DNA of 64,000 nucleotides from Verrucomicrobiota bacterium (lineage in GTDB: Bacteria; Verrucomicrobiota; Verrucomicrobiia; Limisphaerales; J093): contig JAKLFY010000006.1 in NCBI GenBank assembly GCA_022710935.1, positions 1-64,000 on the forward strand, given 5' to 3'. Below the pieces are notes generated by a model. That model saw nothing but the letters and a program-made list of their open reading frames with translations. It was not told the DNA's origin and searched no databases. Each line of letters starts with the position of its first letter. Position 1 is the first letter of the stretch. The translations under genes were made by a program, and so were the position numbers. Shown here piece by piece: positions 36,641 through 46,819 of the stretch.

Positions 36641-39600
36641 ATGAACCGCGTCGCACCGGCACTCGATCCCAATACCCGCAGCCGCAGACTCTGGCGCGCG
36701 GGCTGGTCCATGATGTCCAGCCTCCTCGCGCTCGCCGGCTCCGGCCACGCGGGCGCCCAACCCGCCGTGGCACTCCCCGAAGGTGTCCAGGCGATCTGGG
36801 ACCTGGACAAAGCGCACCGTGACGCCACCGCCACCCGCGAGCGGATCTGTCTCAATGGACTTTGGCAGTGGCAGCCTTCCGATTCGCAAGGGGACCAGGT
36901 CCCCGCCGGCAACTGGGGCTACTTCAAAGTCCCTGGATGCTGGCCGGGCATCACCGACTACATGCAGAAGGACTGTCAGACCGTCCACGCCCACCCCTCC
37001 TGGAAAGCGCGTCCGCTCGGAACAGTGTCCGCCGCGTGGCACCAGCGTGAAATGACCGTCCCTCGAGAGTGGACCGGACGCCGCATCGCCTTGCAGCTCG
37101 ATTACCTCAATTCGTATGCCGTGGTTCACATCGACGGCCAGCGCGCGGGCGAACTCCATTTCCCCGGCGGTGAATTGGAGATCACGGATTACTGCCGTCC
37201 TGGCGCCACCCACCATTTGGCCGTCTGGGTGCTGGCCCTGCCTCTCAAGGCGGTCCTCCTCTCCTACACCGACAGTGCCTCGGCGCGCGAAGCCAAAGGA
37301 ACAGTCGCCCGCCGGGGCCTCTGCGGGGACATATTCGTCGTCAGCACCCCGCCCAAAGCGCGTATCTGCGATGTCCGAGTCGACACGTCGGTGCGCCAAG
37401 AGGAATTGACCTGCACGGCAGCTCTGGATGGCCTGGATCGGGATCAGGCGTACCGCCTCAGAACGCGCATTGCCCCGGGCGCTCGCAACGCCGCGTCGTT
37501 CACCAGCCCGCCCTTCGGCGCGGGCGATCTTGCGGAAGGCCGCTTCGCCTTCACCGGGAAATGGATGCCCGATCGGCTCTGGGACATCCACACGCCACAC
37601 CACACGCTCGACCTCGAGTGCTCGCTTCTCGACGCCGACGGCAACACACTCGACACGGCCTGGCCGGTGCGGTTCGGCTTCCGCGAGTTCTGGATTGAGG
37701 GCCGGGACTTCTATCTCAACGGCACCCGACTCTTCCTTTCCGCCCTGCCGCTGGACAACGCCCAGATCGGCGCCGCCCTGGCCACTTACGGGGCCGCCCG
37801 CGAGAGCCTCGAACGACTCCAAAGCTTCGGGATCAACTGCGTCTACACGCACAACTACGGCTGCGAACCGGGCTCCCACCTGGGCTTCGACGAGATCCTC
37901 CGGGCGGCGGACGACGCCGGGATGCTGGTCGCGTTCTCTCAACCCCATTTCAGCCACTACGATTGGCAGGACGCAGGCGCCGACGCCACCAATGGGTACG
38001 CCCGTCACGCCGCCTATTACGTCGGCGCCGCGCAAAACCACCCGTCCGTGGTGATGTATTCCATGAGCCACAACGCCACCGGGTATCACGACGATATGAA
38101 CCCCGACTTCATCGATGGCGTGCGCGAGGCGCGCGACACCTGGGCTCGGCGCAACGCCGAAAAGGCCCTGCGCGCCGAAGCCATCGTGCGCCGGCTCGAT
38201 CCCAGCCGCATCGTCTATCACCACGCATCGGGCAACCTCGGGTCCATGCACCCCGTCAACTTCTACCCAAACTTCGCCCCGGCGCAGGAGCTCTCCGACT
38301 GGTTCGAACACTGGGCCACCGCCGGCGTCAAACCCGTCTTTACCTGCGAGTACGGTGCGCCCTTCACCTGGGACTGGACGATGTATCGCGGGTGGCACAA
38401 CGGGCAGCGGGAGTTCGGCAGCGCCGCCGTACCCTGGGAGTTCTGCCTGGCGGAGTGGAACGCTCAGTTCCTCGGAGACCGCGCCTTCGACATCAGCGAG
38501 CCGGAGAAGGCCAACCTGCGCTGGGAAGCGCGCCAACTGCGCGCCGGTCGAGTCTGGCATCGCTGGGATTACCCGCACCAGGTCGGCTCGACCCGCTTCG
38601 ACGAGCGATACCCCGTGTTCGCCCTCTATCTCACCGACAATTGGCGCGCTTTCCGAACCTGGGGTGTCTCGGCCATCTCTCCTTGGGAACATGGACATTT
38701 CTGGAAGTTGCGCGACGGCGTCGACAGGAGCCGCCGCGATTTGCCCGTGGACTGGGACACCCTCCAGCGCCCCGGCTTCAGCCCCGACTTCATCGACCAG
38801 CGCTACGAGCGGATGGATCTGGCGTTCGAACGCGCAGACTGGGTCGCGACGCCAGCCGCGGAGGCCCTCATCCGCAACAACCGTCCGCTGCTGGCGTACC
38901 TGGGGGGCAAACCAGCCCGCTTCACCAGCAAAGACCACAACTTCCTTCCCGGCGAGATGGTGGAAAAACAGATGATCGTCATCAACAACTCGCGCGAGAG
39001 CGTCACATGCCAGTGCCACTGGTCATGCAACCTCCCGCAAACCGTGTCGGCAAGCCGGCAGGTCACCGTCGCCGCAGGCCAGCAACAGCGGCTCGCCCTG
39101 CGCTGTCCCCTGCCCCTGGGCGTGCCGCCCGGCCAATACGATCTGCTCGCCCGATTCCAATTCGGCAACGGCGAGACGCAGGAAGACCGCTTCCTGCTGC
39201 ACGTGCTCCCGCCCGAGCCTCCGCGGATCGGTGCGGATTCGGGCGGCGGAGAGTCCCTGCCCGCAATCACACCTGATTCTGGCACTCCTGCCACCAATCG
39301 ACCGCCTGAAACCACGCCAGAATCCGAATCGGCGGAACCGCGCGCCGCCCTGTTCGACCCCAAAGGCCAAACTCAGGCTGTGCTGAGGCGATTGGGCTGG
39401 GACCCGCCGCCTGTCCAGGCTGAAACCGATCTGTCAGCCTTCGACATCCTCATCGTCGGCAAAGAGGCATTGAGCGTCGACGGCCCGGCGCCCGACATCC
39501 GCCGGGTCCGTGATGGTTTGAGAGTGATCGTGTTCGAGCAGACGAGCGAGGCCCTCGAACAGCGCCTCGGGTTTCGAGTCCAGGAATACGGGCTCCGACA

Positions 39601-40684
39601 GCTCTTCCCGCGGGTCCCGGACCATCCCGTGCTGAAGGGGCTCGCGACGGAGCACCTGCGCGATTGGCGCGGCGAAGCGACCATCCTGCCGCCACGGCTC
39701 GAGCCCGAGACGCGTCCCCGCCACGGCCCGACCGTCCAATGGTGCGGGCTGCCTGTCACTCGGCTGTGGCGGTGCGGGAACCAGGGGAACGCGGCCTCCG
39801 TGTTGATCGAGAAACCCGCGCGGGGCGATTTCCTGCCCATCCTCGATGGCGGCTACAGCCTCCAGTACAGCCCGCTGCTCGAGCATCATGACAACCAGGG
39901 TCTGGCGCTGTTTTGTCAGGTCGATGTCACCGGACGCACCGAGGTCGAACCGGCGGCTGAAATCCTGGTCGGGAATCTCCTCCGCTATGTGTCAGCCTGG
40001 CCCCCCCCCGGGCAACGATCCGTCGTCTACGCCGGCGATCCGCTCGGGAAAAACCACCTGGAATCTGTCGGCATCGCCTCACAGACCTTCGACGAACACT
40101 CGCTCGCGCCCGGCGCGCTGCTCGTCGTCGGTCGGGGCGGCGGAGCGGCGCTCGCGGCACACCAAACGGCAATCGCCGATTGGCTCCGGACGGGCGGGCA
40201 GGCGCTGGGGGTGGGGCTCGGACAGGACGATCTGGACGCCTGGTTGCCCTTTGCCGTCACCACCAGGAAGACCGAGCACATCGCCGCGTTCTTCGAACCC
40301 TTCGCTCATCGGTCGCCCTTCGCGGGGGTCGGACCGGCCGACGTGCACAACCGGGACCCGCGCGACGTGCCGCTTGTGACTGGCGGAGCCAGGCCAGTCG
40401 GCAACGGCGTGCTTGCCCTGCACGACCGTGCGCCGGTCGTTCTCTGCCAACTCGCGCCTTGGGAGTTCATTCCCGCCACCCAGCCCAACCTCAGACGCAC
40501 CCACCGCCGACTCTCGTGCCTTCTCTCACGCCTGCTGGGCAATCTCGGAGCGCGCGCTTCGACACCCGTGCTTGACCGCTTTCACCGCCCGGTCGATCAA
40601 GCCTCCGAAAAACGCTGGCTCGACGGCCTCTATCTCGATCGACCCGAGGAATGGGACGATCCTTACCGCTTCTTCCGCTGGTAA
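36641..40684 (+). CDS. Large secreted GH2-like glycoside hydrolase
   Basis: A 1347-residue protein with a likely N-terminal export signal. Residues about 65-240 form a galactose-binding-like sandwich (CLNGLWQWQPS, PREWTGRRIALQLDYLNSYA), about 240-350 an immunoglobulin-like domain, and about 350-620 a TIM barrel. In the barrel, ESLERLQSFGINCVYTHNYG, NHPSVVMYSMSHNATGYH and KPVFTCEYGAPFTWDW align with GH2 strands. The putative nucleophile Glu570 is present, but the position that is Glu in the GH2 acid/base motif (Asn-Glu) is Ala479. The C-terminal 400 residues resemble a glutamine-amidotransferase-like sandwich domain (FDILIVGKEALSV). It leads a run with an oxidoreductase and an SDR. Whether it is catalytic by the usual mechanism is doubtful. 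Confidence 0.75.
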   Translation: MNRVAPALDPNTRSRRLWRAGWSMMSSLLALAGSGHAGAQPAVALPEGVQAIWDLDKAHRDATATRERICLNGLWQWQPSDSQGDQVPAGNWGYFKVPGCWPGITDYMQKDCQTVHAHPSWKARPLGTVSAAWHQREMTVPREWTGRRIALQLDYLNSYAVVHIDGQRAGELHFPGGELEITDYCRPGATHHLAVWVLALPLKAVLLSYTDSASAREAKGTVARRGLCGDIFVVSTPPKARICDVRVDTSVRQEELTCTAALDGLDRDQAYRLRTRIAPGARNAASFTSPPFGAGDLAEGRFAFTGKWMPDRLWDIHTPHHTLDLECSLLDADGNTLDTAWPVRFGFREFWIEGRDFYLNGTRLFLSALPLDNAQIGAALATYGAARESLERLQSFGINCVYTHNYGCEPGSHLGFDEILRAADDAGMLVAFSQPHFSHYDWQDAGADATNGYARHAAYYVGAAQNHPSVVMYSMSHNATGYHDDMNPDFIDGVREARDTWARRNAEKALRAEAIVRRLDPSRIVYHHASGNLGSMHPVNFYPNFAPAQELSDWFEHWATAGVKPVFTCEYGAPFTWDWTMYRGWHNGQREFGSAAVPWEFCLAEWNAQFLGDRAFDISEPEKANLRWEARQLRAGRVWHRWDYPHQVGSTRFDERYPVFALYLTDNWRAFRTWGVSAISPWEHGHFWKLRDGVDRSRRDLPVDWDTLQRPGFSPDFIDQRYERMDLAFERADWVATPAAEALIRNNRPLLAYLGGKPARFTSKDHNFLPGEMVEKQMIVINNSRESVTCQCHWSCNLPQTVSASRQVTVAAGQQQRLALRCPLPLGVPPGQYDLLARFQFGNGETQEDRFLLHVLPPEPPRIGADSGGGESLPAITPDSGTPATNRPPETTPESESAEPRAALFDPKGQTQAVLRRLGWDPPPVQAETDLSAFDILIVGKEALSVDGPAPDIRRVRDGLRVIVFEQTSEALEQRLGFRVQEYGLRQLFPRVPDHPVLKGLATEHLRDWRGEATILPPRLEPETRPRHGPTVQWCGLPVTRLWRCGNQGNAASVLIEKPARGDFLPILDGGYSLQYSPLLEHHDNQGLALFCQVDVTGRTEVEPAAEILVGNLLRYVSAWPPPGQRSVVYAGDPLGKNHLESVGIASQTFDEHSLAPGALLVVGRGGGAALAAHQTAIADWLRTGGQALGVGLGQDDLDAWLPFAVTTRKTEHIAAFFEPFAHRSPFAGVGPADVHNRDPRDVPLVTGGARPVGNGVLALHDRAPVVLCQLAPWEFIPATQPNLRRTHRRLSCLLSRLLGNLGARASTPVLDRFHRPVDQASEKRWLDGLYLDRPEEWDDPYRFFRW

Positions 40685-40710
40685 AGCGGCACAATACTCC
40701 TTGCGGTCGG

Positions 40711-40751
40711 AGAGCCGGGAGGTGACGCGCCATTCCTGCCGGCTCTTTCTC
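40711..40751 (+). terminator. Possible terminator hairpin after the GH2-like gene
   Basis: AGAGCCGG and CCGGCTCT pair across a 20-base loop, followed by TTCTC, about 27 bp after the GH2-like stop and before the next ATG. The long loop makes this weak. Confidence 0.3.
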
Positions 40752-40794
40752 AGGCTGGCCAAGGGGACTGATGCCCGATAGACTCCGGGTCGAT

Positions 40795-42144
40795 ATGACA
40801 GCCTGTAATCGCCGTGAATTCGCAAAGACACTCGCTCTCGCCACCGCCGCTGCCGGTCTCTCACCCAGCGTCTCGAGCGCAAACGACCGGGTGCGCCTGG
40901 GCTTTATCGGACTGGGCAACCGCGGTGACCAGGTTCTCGATGCGTTTCTCGCCCAACCGGACGCCCAGATTGTCGCGGTCTGCGACATCAGCCAGCCGTA
41001 CCTCGATTTTGCCGCAAAGAAGATCGGCACTCAACCCCGACAGTACAAGGACTACCGAAACCTGATCGAGCAGAAGGACGTCGATGCCGTGGTCATCTCG
41101 ACTCCGGACCACTGGCACGCGCTGCAGACCATCCACGCGTGCGAGGCGGGCAAGGACGTGTACGTCGAGAAACCGCTTTCGCTGCGGGTGGCGGAGGGTC
41201 GGGCTATGGCCGCGGCAGTCCGACACTATGGTCGCGTGTGCCAGGTGGGCATCCACCGTCGATCGGTCGATTTCTGCCGCGAAGCCGCCGAATTCGTGCG
41301 CGCCGGCGGCATCGGCAAGGTCACCGTCGCACGCGCCTTCCACGTCCAGAACGAGTGGCCCAAGGGAATCGGCAATCCGCCGGATGGCGACCCGCCCGCT
41401 GACTTCGACTGGGACGCCTGGCTCGGCCCGGCGCCCAAGGTCCCCTACAACAAAAACCGCACGTTTTACCGGTTCCGCTGGTTCTACGATTACTCGGGGG
41501 GCCAGGTGACGAACTTTGGCGTCCATTATATCGACTTTATCCAGTGGGCGCTCGGTCAATCCGCCCCGATGCGCGTGACCGCGCTGGGCGGGCATTTCGC
41601 CGGCATGGATGACAACCGGGAGATCCCCGACACCCTCGAGGCGATCTGGCACTACCCGGGCGACACCCTGGTGACCTTCTCGCAGTTCAATGCCACCGCG
41701 GCTCCGGGAAGCCTGCCCGGATGCGAGGTCGAACTCCGTGGGACCAAAGGCACGCTCTACCTCTTTGGCAACCGCTTCGAGGTGGTGGCCGATGCCATCA
41801 CCCCGAACGAGTTCCCCGCGCGCACTCCAACCGACCGCGCTTACGAACGCCGCTGGCGCCAGGGCGAGCAGCGCATGATCGAAAACCGCAAAGTGGCCGG
41901 CAACGGGGACACGACCCACCACGCGCGCAACTTCCTCGATTGCGTCAAGAGCCGAAAGCCCTGTCACTGCGACATCGAGACGGGCCACCGCAGCACGTCG
42001 GCGACGCTCATCGCAAACATCGCCCTTCAGCGCGGCATGGTCCTCGAATGGGATGCGGATCGCGAACAGTTCCGGAACGACTCGAAGGCCAATCGCCTCT
42101 TGAACTGCAATTACCGCGCTCCCTATCGTCTGCCGAAGGTCTGA
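40795..42144 (+). CDS. Gfo/Idh/MocA family oxidoreductase with Tat-like signal
   Basis: A 449-residue protein; the ATG at 40795 ([20 protein letters not shown]) gives a twin-arginine leader. The Rossmann domain reads [19 protein letters not shown] and [17 protein letters not shown], followed by [18 protein letters not shown] and [18 protein letters not shown]. The C-terminal domain includes [20 protein letters not shown]. It is similar in design to the protein at 22793-24142, but the two differ throughout and are not a recent duplication. The placement between a GH2-like enzyme and an SDR suggests periplasmic oxidation of a released sugar. Confidence 0.9.
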   Translation: MTACNRREFAKTLALATAAAGLSPSVSSANDRVRLGFIGLGNRGDQVLDAFLAQPDAQIVAVCDISQPYLDFAAKKIGTQPRQYKDYRNLIEQKDVDAVVISTPDHWHALQTIHACEAGKDVYVEKPLSLRVAEGRAMAAAVRHYGRVCQVGIHRRSVDFCREAAEFVRAGGIGKVTVARAFHVQNEWPKGIGNPPDGDPPADFDWDAWLGPAPKVPYNKNRTFYRFRWFYDYSGGQVTNFGVHYIDFIQWALGQSAPMRVTALGGHFAGMDDNREIPDTLEAIWHYPGDTLVTFSQFNATAAPGSLPGCEVELRGTKGTLYLFGNRFEVVADAITPNEFPARTPTDRAYERRWRQGEQRMIENRKVAGNGDTTHHARNFLDCVKSRKPCHCDIETGHRSTSATLIANIALQRGMVLEWDADREQFRNDSKANRLLNCNYRAPYRLPKV

Positions 42145-42157
42145 ATCACCGTCGCCT

Positions 42158-42865
42158 ATGAAAACTGCCGTTGTAACAGGAGCGGGAAGCGGAGTGGGTC
42201 AGGCTGTGGCCCTGGCCCTGGCCGCCCAAGGTTGGCGGGTCGCCCTGGTGGGGCGTCGCGAAGAGAAGCTGTTCGAGACGATCGCTCGGGCCGGAGCGTC
42301 GGCTCCCGCCCTGCTCGCCTGTCCTTGCGACGTCGCCGATCCCGACGCCGTCAACGCGATGGCCGAACGCGTCCGGCGCGAATTCGGCGCGATCGAGGTC
42401 CTGGTCAACGCCGCCGGCACCAACGCCCCCAACCGCGCGCTCGCCGTCCTGTCCCCCGCGGATTATCACGCGATGATCAACACCAACCTCAACGGCGCCT
42501 ATTACTGCGTCCAGGCCTTCCTCCCGCAGATGCGCGCCCGACAGTCCGGCACGATCGTCAATGTGGTCTCCGACGCCGGCAAGGCGGCCAGTCCCAAAGC
42601 CGGCCCGGCGTACGTGGCGTCGAAGTTCGGCCTGGCGGGCCTCACGCAGAGCATCAATGCCGAGGAACGGGGTCATGGCGTTCGCGCCTGCGCCGTGTTT
42701 CCGGGCGACATCGACACCCCGCTGCTCGAAAAACGCCCGACGCCCCCCGACGCGGAGGCGCGCAGGCGCATGCTTCAGCCCGCCGACGTCGCGGCGTGCG
42801 TGCTCCACTGCATCGAGCAACCGCAGCACGTGATCATCGAGGAACTGCTCGTCCGCCCCAGGTAA
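42158..42865 (+). CDS. Short-chain dehydrogenase/reductase
   Basis: A 235-residue classical SDR. The cofactor loop is TGAGSGVGQAVALALAA, the structural motif is NAAGTNAPN, and the active site has Ser in VVSDAGKAAS and Tyr/Lys in YVASKFGLAG. The ATG lies 13 bp after the stop of the oxidoreductase gene, so the two are cotranscribed. The absence of a signal peptide means it acts in the cytoplasm, presumably on the sugar or keto product of the same pathway. Substrate unknown. Its last 30 bases overlap the antisense remnant of a response regulator. Confidence 0.9.
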   Translation: MKTAVVTGAGSGVGQAVALALAAQGWRVALVGRREEKLFETIARAGASAPALLACPCDVADPDAVNAMAERVRREFGAIEVLVNAAGTNAPNRALAVLSPADYHAMINTNLNGAYYCVQAFLPQMRARQSGTIVNVVSDAGKAASPKAGPAYVASKFGLAGLTQSINAEERGHGVRACAVFPGDIDTPLLEKRPTPPDAEARRRMLQPADVAACVLHCIEQPQHVIIEELLVRPR

Positions 42866-43136
42866 CCTGCATCAACCCCACACGGGCTTCGCGCCTCGCC
42901 AACTCCACCAGCTCGATTCCCGGAAAACGGTGTCGGCAGGTGGGAAGGAATTCGATGCCGCTCGCCCCTGCCAACTCGAGGTCAACCAGGATCACGTCGG
43001 GCCTCTGCACGTCGAGGACGCGTGCGGCCCCTTCGGCGGTGGCGCCACTTAGCGAGGCGTCGACTGCCAATGACGAACGCGAAGGTCCAGCCCAGACGAT
43101 CTGGCTATGTGCCGCGTCGGTCTGAGGTTGAACCTC
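42834..43136 (-). pseudogene. Response regulator receiver-domain remnant
   Basis: The minus strand encodes RPDVILVDLELAGASGIEFL, the receiver-domain strand with the phospho-acceptor Asp, followed by PTCRHRFPGIELVEL. The N-terminal acidic pair and the strand-1 segment are missing, the usual VLVLT strand is altered, and no DNA-binding HTH follows before the TGA at 42834. The preceding residues (IVWAGPSRSSLAVDAS) do not fit a receiver domain. It follows the broken histidine kinase on the same strand, so this is the decayed partner of a two-component pair. Confidence 0.65.
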
Positions 43137-43137
43137 G

Positions 43138-44441
43138 CTAAGCGGACGGCAGGGGAGCGCGGAAGATCACCTTCGTCCCTGCTCCGGGCCGGCTCTGCAC
43201 TTCGCACAGGCCACCCAGCGACACCATCCGCTCGCGCATGCTGGCCAGACCCAAACCGTTGACGCTGGTGAGGACGGCGATGCGGTCTCCGAGCAGCACG
43301 TTGAGACCGCGATCGGTGCCGATCCACAGCGCGCCGTCCGCGTCGTCGTACAAGGCATAGACCCGGGAGCTCGAAAGCCCTTTCGATTCATCGAACCGTT
43401 CGAAGCCCGTGTCGGTGCACCGCGCCAAACCACCCCCGTCGGTGCCGATCCAGACCCGGCCGCGGCGGTCCTGATGGACGACGCAAGCGTTCATGTGCGG
43501 CAAGCCGTCGGCCACCAACCAGCCATTGGTCTGGTCCGAACCCAGCCGGTAGAGTCCCTGGGCCGTGCCAATCCATAGGGCGCCTTTGTGTCCCGGAACC
43601 TGCCCTTCTCCGAGGGCCGAACTCTGCAAGGCCCTGTTCGGCGACTGGAGCCGATTCGAGTCGGGGACTCGCGGATCTCGTCCTTCGGAATCCGCCTCGG
43701 TGCTGCCGAGCACGGACGGAAAGTCGTTATCTCGAAGCAGCGCGCGAATCTTGGTCCGGTAGTCCGCGCCCGGATAAACCATACGTTCCAAGGTCTGGCC
43801 GTCCCAAACGCTCAGGCCGGACACGGTTTCGATGCAGACACGCCCCTGTGCATCCTCGGCCAATGCACGGACAAGGTCGGAAGCCAGGCCCGAGGACGTG
43901 TTCAGAACGCGGGGTTGGTTCCCGCCCATTTGGACCGCGCCCCCATCGGTGCCGACCCACAACGTGCCGTCCGAGGCTTCCACCAACGCGCGGGTTTTGG
44001 GATCGGGCAGACCATCCTCGGCGGCCAGGGTGCGAATCCGACGCGGCAGCAGGCAAACCAGCCCGTCTTGGACCGTGCCGGCCAGACGACGCCCTCCCGG
44101 TCTTCGGCCAAGGCATTGCATTCCTCGCTGCTGAAGATGTCGTGGGTCGATCGGGACCAGGTTTTGAAGTGACGGCCATCGAATCGGCTCACCCCTTTGC
44201 GGGTGCCGATCCAGAGAAAGCCGTTGCGGTCCCGGAGGAGCGACAGGACGCGGTCGTCCGGCAGGCCGTGCTCCTTGCGCCAGACTCGCACCGTGAAATC
44301 GCGCTCGAACGGGACGATCTCGGAACTCGCCGCGCAGAGTGGGAGCAGGAGCACCACGGACAGCGCAGCCCCGCACCAGGCCCGCAGCGGTCCGCATTCT
44401 GGGGTTTTCTGCTTCGCCGTGCTCGCAGGTCCATGAAACAT
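43138..44441 (-). pseudogene. Two-component propeller histidine kinase, frameshifted and internally deleted
   Basis: The gene opens at about 44441 with a signal-like segment and propeller blades in one frame (RVWRKEHGLPDDRVLSLL, NGFLWIGTRKGVSRFDG). At about 44081 the frame changes: one base appears to be missing after a TGG codon, and the sequence GTVQDGLVCLLPRRI continues in another frame through further blades (DGTLWVGTDGGAVQM, GRVWIGTDGGGLARC, GALWIGTDRGLNVLL). At about 43255 the last blade passes straight into GLGLASMRERMVSLGG and SRPGAGTKVIF, which is the end of a HATPase_c domain. The Y_Y_Y, membrane, HisKA_3 and most ATPase sequences are absent. It cannot be a working kinase. Confidence 0.8.
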
Positions 44442-44452
44442 GCGGGCTAGCG
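44436..44452. repeat. Copy of the AAACATGCGGGCTAGCG repeat arm
   Basis: AAACATGCGGGCTAGCG here matches the arms of the element at 9083-9162 (ATGCGGGCTAGCG on one side, GCTAGCCCGCATGTTTC on the other). Only one arm is evident, and it spans the start region of the broken kinase gene. Confidence 0.5.
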
Positions 44453-44690
44453 TCCAAACCATGCCAGTCCCCATGGAGTGCGAGTTCACGGAGACCATTT
44501 TGGCGTTGCCCCTTTGGTCTCGCCAGAACGATCCCATCTGTGGAAGACGGTTCCAGTGTGCGCCGATCGCAGCATTCTCTTTGCCTGGGTGCGCAACGTG
44601 AAACCGCGCGCAGAAAGGGAACCGAGAGCCTCGTGTCGGGTCACGGCGGAGCTTGCGCGGCAGCGCGATGTCGTGTTTGGTGGACCGCGC

Positions 44691-46817
44691 ATGGCCTCAA
44701 CTCCGACCGCCGCCTGGGTTTTCCTGACCGCCCTTCTGGTTGCCACGCTGACCGCGCAGCCGGCTGTCTCAGCGTTCGCTGCCCTCCCGGACGCCACCGC
44801 GTCGGTGGCGACGTCCATCCCGAACCTCATTGAACGGGCGGGCACGACCGAGGACGAGATGGAGAGGCTCCATCTGCTGCGTCAGTTGGAGGCGAGGAGC
44901 GATCTCGATGCCATCCTGCGTGCCGATCTCCGACGACTGCTGCCGGTGGTGGACGACTGGGCCAACGGCAAGTCGCGCATCGTCGTCGACACGAGCCGTG
45001 CCGCGGAAAACGGCTACCTCTGCCGCTTCATCACGAGCCGGGTGCGCCCTGCCTCCGAAGGCCCGGTCCACCCGCCCGAGTTGTCTTCAGGCTCGCCGCT
45101 TCGACCGATCTGGTGTTTCTACCGCGGGCGCATGTTGATCTGGCAAGTGATCCAGAGCGGACCGCTGCTGAGGGTTAAGGAGAGTCGCGACCGGTATTGC
45201 GGGGAAGGCCGGCTTTTGCTGGAGGAAGCGCGGCGGGCCTTTCCGAGCAACCGCGTAGTCCGGATGTACCTGGGCGAACCCATCCCGTGGCCCAAGCCAC
45301 ACCCGGATGATCCCGCGGCGCCTGCTTGGGCCAACTTGCAGCGCGAGGGCCTCGAGAGACTGGCCGAGGTGATCCACTGGTGGATCGCCGAGCGTCAGCT
45401 CGAAGACGGCCAGTTCGGGGGCGGGTGGGGCGACGACGTCGAGATGTGGCGGTGGTGGATCCCGGTGATGATCGCTTTCGACGATCCGATGGCGAGCGCC
45501 GCGCAGGAACGACTGTCCAGTGGCATGTTCGAGCAACCGCACATGCGCAAGGGATTTACATCCCGCGTGACCGACGTCGAGCACTCGAACGAGGACACCA
45601 CCGACACGATCCTGCCCATGATGCACCTGCAGCCCGACGATCCCGTCTGGAAACAGCGCGCCCTGCGTCTGGCCGAACTCATGCGGGACCGTTGGACCGA
45701 TCGGAACGAGCGCGGCTTTCTCCAGTTCAAATCCATCTACTTCAGCGTGGACACGGTGGACACGAGCAAGGCCCGCGCCTTCGACACCGTCTATCATCCC
45801 TCGGTCATCCAACCGGCGCTGCTCTACTGGCAGCGCACCGGCGATCCGGCGCTGACAGCGCTGTTTGGCGAATGGCTCGAAGTCTGGATCGACGCCGCGG
45901 CCCGGGCGGACAACGGCAAGCCCCACGGCGTGTTGCCCTCAGCCATCCGGTGGCCGGACGGTGGAATCGCCAATCCCGATCGGCCCTGGTGGGAACCGTT
46001 CTCTCCGGGACACAACGATGCGCTCTACAACTGGCCGGGCGCCACGCGGCTGATGACCTCGACCCTGCTTCTCGCGCACCACCTGACACGCGAGGAGACG
46101 TACCTCGAACCGATCCGATCGATGGCCGCACTGCGCGCCAAACACCGCAACTCGCCTCCGGGCGACACCGGATCCGAATCCTGGTGCGCGCAGAAAATGT
46201 CCGGTTTCCTTTCTGACGCGTTGGGAAAGTACCGCCTGTTGACCGGCGACACCCGGTACGACGCGGATCTTCGGTCGGATGCTTCAGGTTATGTCCGCTT
46301 TCGCCTGACCGGAGAGCGCGCCTCGATCGAGTCCGCCCTGCGCCACAACGCCGAGGCGTTCCGCTCGAACTGGGAAGCCTACACGAGCGAAATGCGATGG
46401 ACTGATCGCATCATGTCATTCACGGGGAACTTCCTCAAATACCTGCCCGAAGCCGCCCCGCCGACGCCGTCCCCCAACATCCTCTACTCGACCGCAACCG
46501 GAGATCCCGGAAACCCGCTGGTGTTCCCGTTGAACGCGGTACGGTGGCGAACGCCCCCGCGCGACATCGCGGCGCTCGTGACCGAATCGAGTCGGGCAAC
46601 GTTCGCCGCGGAACTGTTCCATTTTGGCGATCAACCGCGCGACCTGGACGCCGAGCTCTTCCTGCTGGCTCCGGGTGAGTACGAAATGACCTTGACTCCG
46701 GCCGACCCTATCCACTCACCGCCGCTCCTGCGCCGCACCGTTCGTGTGGAAGGCCCGCGTGTCCGGGTCTCTCTCGAACTGCCGGCCCGCCGGTTGTGCG
46801 TGCTTCGAGTGGGTTAA
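44691..46817 (+). CDS. Secreted protein, probable (alpha/alpha) toroid glycan-active enzyme
   Basis: A 708-residue protein; the ATG at 44691 starts a signal peptide (MASTPTAAWVFLTALLVATL). The middle has aromatic-rich helical repeats such as VIHWWIAERQLEDGQFGGGW, DVEMWRWWIPVMIAFDD and YHPSVIQPALLYWQRTGD, suggestive of an alpha/alpha barrel like those of polysaccharide lyases or GH-type enzymes. The C-terminal 150 residues are beta-rich. No catalytic signature was recognised and no family can be named. It is bounded by the broken kinase and by the sigma-factor unit, both on the other strand. Confidence 0.6.
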   Translation: MASTPTAAWVFLTALLVATLTAQPAVSAFAALPDATASVATSIPNLIERAGTTEDEMERLHLLRQLEARSDLDAILRADLRRLLPVVDDWANGKSRIVVDTSRAAENGYLCRFITSRVRPASEGPVHPPELSSGSPLRPIWCFYRGRMLIWQVIQSGPLLRVKESRDRYCGEGRLLLEEARRAFPSNRVVRMYLGEPIPWPKPHPDDPAAPAWANLQREGLERLAEVIHWWIAERQLEDGQFGGGWGDDVEMWRWWIPVMIAFDDPMASAAQERLSSGMFEQPHMRKGFTSRVTDVEHSNEDTTDTILPMMHLQPDDPVWKQRALRLAELMRDRWTDRNERGFLQFKSIYFSVDTVDTSKARAFDTVYHPSVIQPALLYWQRTGDPALTALFGEWLEVWIDAAARADNGKPHGVLPSAIRWPDGGIANPDRPWWEPFSPGHNDALYNWPGATRLMTSTLLLAHHLTREETYLEPIRSMAALRAKHRNSPPGDTGSESWCAQKMSGFLSDALGKYRLLTGDTRYDADLRSDASGYVRFRLTGERASIESALRHNAEAFRSNWEAYTSEMRWTDRIMSFTGNFLKYLPEAAPPTPSPNILYSTATGDPGNPLVFPLNAVRWRTPPRDIAALVTESSRATFAAELFHFGDQPRDLDAELFLLAPGEYEMTLTPADPIHSPPLLRRTVRVEGPRVRVSLELPARRLCVLRVG

Positions 46818-46819
46818 GG

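Noticed and set aside
36614-39019. 801-residue minus-strand frame inside the GH2-like gene
   Set aside because: It is an antisense shadow; the plus-strand translation aligns with GH2 domains across its length.
22793-42144. The two Tat oxidoreductases as a recent duplication
   Set aside because: They share only family motifs such as YVEKP and [10 protein letters not shown]; the remainder is too different for a recent copy.
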